A program made the position numbers and the translations under genes. The notes under the pieces were generated by a model. The model worked only from the letters and a program-made list of their open reading frames with translations. It made no database searches and was not told the origin of the DNA. A stretch of DNA of 35,000 nucleotides, taken from Glandiceps talaboti (Eukaryota; Hemichordata; Enteropneusta; Spengelidae). Below, piece by piece: positions 24,206-31,993 of the stretch (the stretch's first letter is position 1; the number at the start of each line of letters is the position of its first letter). The stretch lies in NCBI RefSeq assembly GCF_964340395.1, contig NC_135567.1:16910306-16945305 (forward strand), read 5' to 3'.

Positions 24206-24236
<31 letters not shown>
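24111..24236. repeat. (GA)n followed by (CAGA)n microsatellite
   Basis: About 88 bp of pure GA, a GGGGA break, then about eight CAGA units. The purine-rich strand could form triplex DNA. Confidence 0.97.
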
Positions 24237-24616
24237 TCACTTTAGTTTTGATTACAGTTGGTACTATTTCAATGTTCATGTTGTAATGTCCAATATCGTT
24301 ACAACTTGTCGTTTGTGCAACTGATATTTTGACACACGCCCTCTATCATAGTTAGCCCTCAAACCACATGCATAACTTTGTGACGTAACTATTACGCCTG
24401 TGTGGGTACAACATATTAACATCTCATAAACTAATTTACTAAGGCTCGGAAGAGTATAATCTCTTTACATAACAACCGTTAATTTAGCAATTGATAGACA
24501 TTGTAAGTAGCTGTTGACAAACTAGGGTCATATCATTATATTTATAGGGAGGTTAGATATGTTGTTATTACCTAAACTAACATTATATTAATGTAATTCA
24601 ACTGCTTTGTTTGAAG
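24237..24616. other. No gene recognised
   Basis: Intergenic sequence between two microsatellites, with no coding signal. Confidence 0.5.
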
Positions 24617-24629
24617 GTATGTATGTATG

Positions 24630-24668
<39 letters not shown>

Positions 24669-24725
24669 ATGTATGTATGTATGTATGTGTATGTATGTAT
24701 GTATGTATGTATGTATGTATGCATG

Positions 24726-24757
<32 letters not shown>

Positions 24758-24759
24758 CC

Positions 24760-24802
<43 letters not shown>

Positions 24803-25023
24803 ATCTATATATGTATGTATGTATGAATGTATGCCTGTCTGTCTGTCTGTCTGTTTGTCTGTATGTATGTATGCATATATGTATTATGTGTGTATGTATG
24901 TATGTATGTATGTATGTATGTATGTATGTATGTATGTATGTATGTATGTATGCATGTAAGTATGTATGCATGTATGTGTATGTATGTTTGTTTGTTTGTT
25001 TGTTTGTTTGATTGATTGATTGT
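24617..25023. repeat. Compound TATG/TG/CTGT/TTTG microsatellite
   Basis: About 400 bp of tetranucleotide blocks: (TATG)n, (TG)n, (TATG)n, (CTGT)n around 24758-24800, (TATG)n, (CTGT)n around 24834-24862, (TATG)n, (TTTG)n and (TGAT)n. It is built from the same unit family as the 6.9-kb tract, in opposite orientation. Confidence 0.97.
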
Positions 25024-25462
25024 TTGTGTGTTTTTAGGGGTTGTTCGTTGGTTCGTTAGCTTGTTTTTATCACTTATATGCGTTGCTATAATTCTATCAA
25101 ACTGGAAGCTCTTCTCTCGTCTCTTTAAAATAAATTATTTGCATGTTTAAGGGATACAGGGCTATCTACTATTGACGCTGTCCTGAATAGGTCAACGGGA
25201 AACGACATTGCGTTCAATTTCGCCCACAGTTCCGCGACTCAGAGTTTTCTTTCCAGTATTTTCTAGCGTATTGTCGGTATAAACAGTTTTTAGTTTCTTT
25301 ATTAACAACACATTATCGGTAAACACGAAACACAAGTAACAATGATATAATGCTGTATGAATTCAAGCAATAGATAGAGAAACAACACTTGGTTTCGAAA
25401 CGTTAGCTTCGAAGGGTCACAGCCACGTGACATAGACTATAATACATCGTGTATAGCCAACC
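25024..25462. other. No gene recognised
   Basis: Intergenic sequence with no coding signal. It ends with the left target-site copy of the following foldback element (25454-25462). Confidence 0.5.
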
Positions 25463-25670
25463 TAGACTGTCGGCAGTCGCTCGCGCCTTTTTTTCCCTAC
25501 GTTTTATCTAAACTCCGATCCGGCGCAACACTAGTCTAATCGAATCGCAAACTGATATCGAGGGCCGAATGCCCGAGTGACCGAGGGCCGCGATTAGACT
25601 AGTGTTGCGCCGGATCGGAGTTTAGATAAAACGTAGGGGAAAAAAGGCGCGAGCGACTGTCGACAGTCTA
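25463..25670. mobile_element. Foldback transposable element with 80-bp inverted arms
   Basis: Arms 25463-25542 and 25591-25670 are reverse complements over 80 bp with two mismatches, separated by a 48-bp spacer. Each arm starts TAGACTGTCG and ends at CTAATCG. The element is flanked directly by TAGCCAACC (25454-25462) and TAGCCACCC (25671-25679), a 9-bp target-site duplication with one mismatch. Long inverted repeats with a 9-bp duplication and no coding sequence fit a Mutator-type foldback MITE. The high arm identity suggests recent insertion. Confidence 0.8.
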
Positions 25671-25679
25671 TAGCCACCC

Positions 25680-27204
25680 CTACCGGGTCATAACCACACT
25701 GATACCATAGTGCACCAACACTGGTTACTTGTCTTACCGTAATTTATAACTAATAAGCCAAATACTATCGGCATAGCCGCATATCATTTTCGAATGTATG
25801 GAGCTGCGGTCCTTTTTCATAACAGCCGATATATTTATCCTCCTGTACGGTCATAGTTGTTTCGTGTTAAATACAACCCTTCTCATATCATTCACTTCCA
25901 CAGTACAGGCCCAATGATGAATTGGTGGATGATATTATTACAAGGTCAAAGTTTCAATCCAAACTTTTTGTTCTGGACAAAAAATTTCAACAATTTTACC
26001 AAACTGATTTTTCCCACGCCTAAATATTTATTCTATCAATTCGACTGAGGTGGGCAATTTATGACAACATAAAATTTATTGCAGCGTCTGAAGTCCATTC
26101 ATGGTTATTTTTATTCTGTTATTCCTGTCCATTGTTGAAATTAAATTGTTCACTTTGATGAATCATCAATACGTTTGGTCTCATGATTCAGGGTTGCTGA
26201 TGGGCTAATCCTACCGTGAACAAACGCGAACGAGATTCGGCTTTCATGTTTGTTTGCCTTGTTTTCATAAGGGTGGTCACATTAACTCTAATATTTTCAC
26301 ACTTAATATATAGTGGTTACTTCTAGAATTCCGGTCCAAAATTAAGTTTCTTTATGCAAAATATTTACAAAAAATCCAGAATTTTTGGCGAATAATAATT
26401 GGCGCGAAAATGTAGTTCAGTACTGAATGTAAATATTAGCAGTTCCGTCCCAAAGTACACACACGCGTACGTCTATTTACAATCTCCCTTGAAGAGAGAA
26501 TGGTATCTTCCAGGTACGGTACGCCTGGCTGAGTCAGAGACTAATATACATGTAATAATTCACGTCGTAAAATGAATTATGATAATTCTGGCGTCGACGT
26601 GATGGTGTAAATGATGACTTCAGTGAACAGAACTTCAGTTATTTGAATCACAATAGACTGCCCACGTTGAGCTGAAAGGAAATACCGTATGCATGAGATA
26701 TTTTGGAGGAACCAGACGGTGCAGTGGTTGACTGGAGTTTGGGTTATGACAATTTTAAAGAAATTTGCCTGAAATAGAGATTTTTTCTTAGAAGGAAGAC
26801 ATGATGTGGAAGTGAACGTTGTTTGTCACTTAGGTTGACGGATACTAAATCAGGAAGAAGGGTATGAATGTCTTGAAGGCGGACGGAAGATTACCAATAT
26901 TTATGTAAGGGTAGGACACAACATTGACCTTTGACCGAAAGCCGTGAATAGAGCCGGATCCTTGTGATGAAAGTATATACAAGAAGTACACGATGGTATG
27001 ATTTACTCAGCGGTCCTACTAGTAAAATCCTCTGTGACAGCTCGGACACTGTGGTGGTCTTTGGTGACAGCAATCACTTTGACCTTGATTTCTGAAATTG
27101 ACATTTTGGATTAGAGAATTTAGAAGATGTAACATCGGTTGACGAACACGACTTTTTGTGAGGCTGATTTTTCTGTAAGTTTTGACGATTGTCGTCTGCC
27201 AAAA
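25680..27204. other. Intergenic and probable 5' flank of GPCR 2
   Basis: No coding exon recognised. The last few hundred bases probably hold the receptor promoter and 5' UTR, but no TATA or initiator is distinctive. Confidence 0.4.
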
Positions 27205-28497
27205 ATGGCTGACTACTCCGACGCAGGACTAGTCCACGACTGGACGGAGTATGTCGCGGTTCGTGTGTTCATTATACTCATCTATTTACCCGTTATTGTT
27301 ATCGGAGCTTTCGGAAATATTGTTGTATTAGTGGCAATCTGCCGAGGTCGTGGCTTTGGAACTACTTCTAATATCTTTATCGGGAACTTAGCTGTGTGTG
27401 ATTTGTATTTATTGCTAATAGATGCACCGGGGAAACTTTTAATGTTGAACTTTTCGATTGGTAGTTATAGTAACGAACAGTTCAGCAAGACATTTTGTAC
27501 AGTGACAACATACATTACATTGGTGGTTGGAGCATGCGCAGTGTTTACCATGTTTGCAATCAGCCTTGAGAGATATATCGCTGTATGTAAACCGATGGAC
27601 TTTGCCGAGAAGTGCACGACAGACAGAGCTCGGATTATCGTAGTTATCGCATGGTTATTTGCGGGTGTTTCCTTCATTCCCATGGCATCAATGTCGACTT
27701 CCCAAGTTGCGTTGGTTTCTGTTCCGTACGAACAACAAGAGAACGAGAACGGAACGTACGCCGTTCGCCAAGTTTGTGTGTTTGTAAACAAAGACAGTAA
27801 GGTGACGTCAGCACTTTATTATTTTTACGTGTTTTCAGTCTTTCTCGTTCTGCCGACAGTTTTTGTAATTTACGCATACGTGAAAACATTCCTTCGTCTT
27901 CGCCGCCAGTTTCCGAGCGCGATGGAATCAGAGAAAGTACTTGAAGAGAGAAAGAAAATGTCCCGGATGATGTTGTGCGTCTTAATTGTATTCATAATTT
28001 CCTGGTTACCATATTGCATATTTTGCATAATATCAGCTTTCGGTGTCGCCGTTGCTCAGGACAACATTTTCTTTTCGTATTTAATGATGTTGTGGGTTAT
28101 ATTTCTGGGAAGTGCGATCGACCCATATATTTATAGTTACTATTCCCCGACGTTCAGGTATCAACTGAAAACAATGCTGTGTTTTACCTGCAATCGTTTT
28201 AAAGAATGGAAATATCGCAACACTGAGCCTGTGTCTCTTACAGACGTGAGGCACATTAACGTTGATACCAAAGCAGAGTCGAGATCACGTGATAAAACGC
28301 GAGATTGTGACGTCGACTGGGAAGGAGGTGCTGTTTTGAGGGAATGTCATCATTCCGATGACAATTACAGAAATTCTAGTCTTGAAGAAACTGAAAGTCC
28401 AACAGAAGACGTTCAACATAGAACATCAGTTTGTATAACGATGAGGACATCAGACTTGAGCTTAAACAAAGATGTTGCCATGGAAACACATGTGTGA
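27205..28497 (+). CDS. Rhodopsin-class (class A) peptide-type GPCR, paralogue 2
   Basis: Intronless, 430 residues from the ATG at 27205 (AAAAATGG, good context). Landmarks counted from that ATG: GN (N38) in TM1, LAVCDLY (D66) in TM2, C98 and C191 for the conserved disulfide, ERY 122-124, TM6 ISWLPY at about 265-270 and TM7 DPYIY 307-311. The usual TM6 cysteine is serine, and the TM7 motif is DPxxY rather than NPxxY. N-glycosylation sequons lie in the extracellular loops (N82, N182), not in the short N-terminus. It shares DWTE before TM1, CRGR after TM1, LLIDAP in TM2 and the SYY TM7 exit with the receptor at 14675, so the two are duplicates. The frame is open 22 codons upstream of the ATG and there contains an NTT sequon, so a longer N-terminus from an upstream exon is possible. 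The ligand is unknown. Confidence 0.92.
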   Translation: MADYSDAGLVHDWTEYVAVRVFIILIYLPVIVIGAFGNIVVLVAICRGRGFGTTSNIFIGNLAVCDLYLLLIDAPGKLLMLNFSIGSYSNEQFSKTFCTVTTYITLVVGACAVFTMFAISLERYIAVCKPMDFAEKCTTDRARIIVVIAWLFAGVSFIPMASMSTSQVALVSVPYEQQENENGTYAVRQVCVFVNKDSKVTSALYYFYVFSVFLVLPTVFVIYAYVKTFLRLRRQFPSAMESEKVLEERKKMSRMMLCVLIVFIISWLPYCIFCIISAFGVAVAQDNIFFSYLMMLWVIFLGSAIDPYIYSYYSPTFRYQLKTMLCFTCNRFKEWKYRNTEPVSLTDVRHINVDTKAESRSRDKTRDCDVDWEGGAVLRECHHSDDNYRNSSLEETESPTEDVQHRTSVCITMRTSDLSLNKDVAMETHV

Positions 28498-29660
28498 ACA
28501 CATGTGCATAATTCGAGGCTAATTAGTATTCATTTATGCAAATTTTTAAGTATTGTCTGATTCAAAGTCAGTAATACATTTCCAGTGGTTGGTAACTTTT
28601 AGGGATATAGGTGTATTATAAATCAATTGAGAAAGGGTTGATATGGTAAATATACCCAGAAAATGTTACACTAGAACTTAGTGTTAGTGAGAACTAACTC
28701 CAAGACGAGAAATATTCGCATGGACCACCTGGGACATAATCGCTGGCCAAGTAGTGAATTTTTTTCTTTAGGGAAATTAAAACTTCACCCCTGAATGATT
28801 TATTACTTCAAATATTATGACTGGGCCACATGCAAGGATTCAAAACCATTTTGGGTTATTATAATGTTAGTTTTAATTTTTTTAGTTTTATTTTTTAGAA
28901 TGGACGTTGTTTGTTTGTTTGTTTGTTTGTTTACCTTTTGTTCTTACATGTTTACCCATTTATGTGTTATTTTATACGAGAATTTATTATGAATGAATCA
29001 TTACTGCCATCGTATCCAAGGAAAGTATAGACTGTAGGAAACCATCTTCTCGTGATATATATTATTATATTTCAATGATTAATGAAAGAAATTGTAAACA
29101 CCTGGTCTATTTTGGATTTTTATTTTCTTACACTTTTTTTGACATTTTGCTGATAAAAAAACGACATTTCAAAAACTTTGGATAACAATTATTGCTTTGC
29201 AGTATTTTCAATTGTAAAGTGTAAGTTTGACAGAGATAACCTGAACGTGAAGATTATCACGTGACGTGTAAAATGTATCACATTTGCTAAGAAAATAAAA
29301 ACCTGCAATAGATTTGATGTTTGAATGAAAGTGATGCAATACAGAATTCAATGATATTCAATATAGTTTATTAGTCGTTACAAAGACTCTTTTTTTAATC
29401 TAACACTAAGGTATAATTAATGAAATAGTATGTCCTTTCTAATTGGTTCTCATTTTCAAATATGGCATCAATCCTAACAATAGTCTGACCTATGAAAACC
29501 TAGAAATTGTAAGAAAAGAAAATTCACCCCAATGCTATTCGATGAAGGTAATCCAACCATATTTTGGATACAGATCACGTGATTGATTATTTTCTATTAG
29601 CCGAAACGTTATTGGATGAAGATAATCTCGCGTTGTCTCGCGTACAAGTCACGTGATTAA
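28498..29660. other. Convergent 3' intergenic region
   Basis: AT-rich space between the plus-strand receptor and the minus-strand EGF gene. It holds a (TTTG)n run at about 28905-28932. AATAAA hexamers occur on the plus strand at 29294-29299 and on the minus strand at 29372-29367; the latter is about 290 nt past the EGF-gene stop and is a fair polyadenylation-signal candidate. Three TCACGTGA palindromes (29257, 29575, 29649) cluster at its right end. Confidence 0.5.
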
Positions 29661-29792
29661 TTAATTTGTTGGAACGATGCAGCGTAAGTGCTCAATGTAG
29701 CCAATATCTGATACTCGATCCGTCTTCCATTCCTGGTTGAGCCACTGGATTCGATTTTCACGTACCTGTGTACATTTGTACCACACATGAGC
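29661..29792 (-). CDS. Terminal coding exon of the EGF-array gene
   Basis: The acceptor has a long pyrimidine tract ending CATTCAATTTTAG. From the first base (phase 0) it encodes 43 residues (AHVWYKCTQV, RIQWLNQEWKTDRVSDIGYI, HLRC) and a TAA at 29663-29661. The peptide has strong protein character with two cysteines. No domain recognised. Confidence 0.6.
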   Translation of the reverse strand, partial: AHVWYKCTQVRENRIQWLNQEWKTDRVSDIGYIEHLRCIVPTN

Positions 29793-31595
29793 CTAAAATT
29801 GAATGAAAAGATATATAAGTAAAACCAAACCAAAGAAAGTTGTATTTCTGGGCAAATGTTTGGGGTACACCTTGTTGGTAAGTAATGTCACATTCTACTA
29901 GCATAATGTATGTTTTCACCAGTGGGTTGACTCTATGCTGCCCAACTTGCCGCAAAACACAGGCAAGGTAAGAGCTTAGTTTTGTTTCAGTAAAGAATCA
30001 CAATCACTATTCTACATTGCAATTTACCTCACTAAGGTGGTCTGTGTATTTACCTAGGAGATCTGTATTCAATCAAAAATTAAATGAACTAATACGGCAC
30101 CGGGCTTAGAACAACACTTTTTCTGAGAGTGTTCAACGAGAGACAGTCCACTCCTAGACTGACACTGGGGCAATGTTTTCTTCTTCTGCGAATGAGATTT
30201 TACAAAAACTCCACACATGTGACTATATCACAAAAGGCACATACTTCAAAAAGGCGTCTGTTAGTTTGTGTACACGAAAGTGTTAAAATTGTGAACAGCC
30301 TTAGTTTGCAGCAACAAATTTTCTGTCGCATGTCTCTGGTATTGTGGGCGGTTAAATGTCAGGTGACCGGTACAGAAAAGGTCAAAGGTCACATGTTTCA
30401 GCTACTGGGGCTTAAAGGTTACCTTTGTGTGGTAAGGAGGTGAGAGAGATAACAAACTATCAATATCTCTTACCTTTATAGATCGCCTGCGGTATATTTC
30501 ACGGTCCAAATTTAACACTTCAAGACAGAAATCTTTGGTGTCTGTACGCAGATGGAACTCTCTGTCTGTCGGCCTCGGTACTCTATCAACCCAACGATCT
30601 TTACAGGTGACACCATTCGGGAATCTTAGACCATCAATTCTGACAACAAAATGTGAGAAGAAGAAATTTAAATGTTTGGTAATAAACAGGAGTTAGATAA
30701 GGGCCGGTAGCCGGCAATGTTTACCGGCTTCTTGTTCAGGAATTCTTTTAAAGATTCTTTGCTCAATCACTATATTTTCACTCGTCTGTAAGGTACGCCG
30801 TGATGGGGCGCCCTCACACATCGGCCAACCCCTACCCCTATGAGAGGAGGCCGGTGGGGGCAAAATGTAACGACGTTACATATCTTACAGTCTATATTTT
30901 CACCAGTAAGCAGGTTCATGGTTCTCGTTCACAGATACTGCCAAATTTGACGTCACATCAGCCAACCCCTACCCCTGTGAGAGGAGGCCGGTGAGGGTGA
31001 AACGTCACGACGTATCTTACAGTCTATATTTTCACCAGTAAGCAGGTTCATGAGTCTCGTTCACAGATACTGCCACCTACTTGCCACATTTGACCAACTG
31101 CACAGAAGATATTGACGACAACTATTCTTATCTGAAACACACTTCGCAAACAAATGGGTGTTGAAAAACAGATATTTGTTGAATGACACTGTGGAATTCC
31201 AGGAAATGTTTGAAACCATACATAAAGGTTTACAATAACACCTTTGCTTTGAAGCTCACTACATTGCAAAAGTTGTTTGCTGGAATATGTTTACTCAGAG
31301 ACGACCATCATAATGTAATATCAGTAACTAACTCAAGATACGCGTTTAATGTCACACTTACTTTATCGTCAAACATTCATGTATTACTGAGTTTCCGGCT
31401 GACAGCATTGATGCGGATTCACACGTGACTGTCCTTTCACCAATTGTTTGCTCTATGTTGAATGTACTTGGTCCTGTTAAAGCTACAGAATTAACACATT
31501 GTTAGAAAAGGAGTTTCTGTTCTTTCTACTACATAAACAATACTAAATTGTTTGTCATTAGGAAAAGATTATGGTCCAAGACAGACTTAAGAAAT

Positions 31596-31686
<91 letters not shown>

Positions 31687-31825
31687 AAAATGTGCGAATG
31701 CATGCAGATTCATATGTAAAAACAAAACAACACAAAACGATGGACACAAAGGTAAATAAAGACATCTAGCCACTTTCACCACATCGGATTTTAATCAGAA
31801 TGGACACATGCATGCAGACAGACAT

Positions 31826-31890
<65 letters not shown>

Positions 31891-31947
31891 TGGACCCAGA
31901 CATTGAGGGACAGACAGACAGACGGGCAGGCAGGCAGTCAGTCAGTC

Positions 31948-31993
<46 letters not shown>

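Noticed and set aside
24109-25015. Arg-Glu repeat frame and Cys-Val-Tyr-type frames
   Set aside because: Translations of (GA)n and of the TATG/CTGT microsatellite; no domains or splice context.
30129-30443. 104-codon plus-strand frame
   Set aside because: Lies in an intron of the minus-strand EGF gene, starts at a non-ATG codon and has no recognisable domain.
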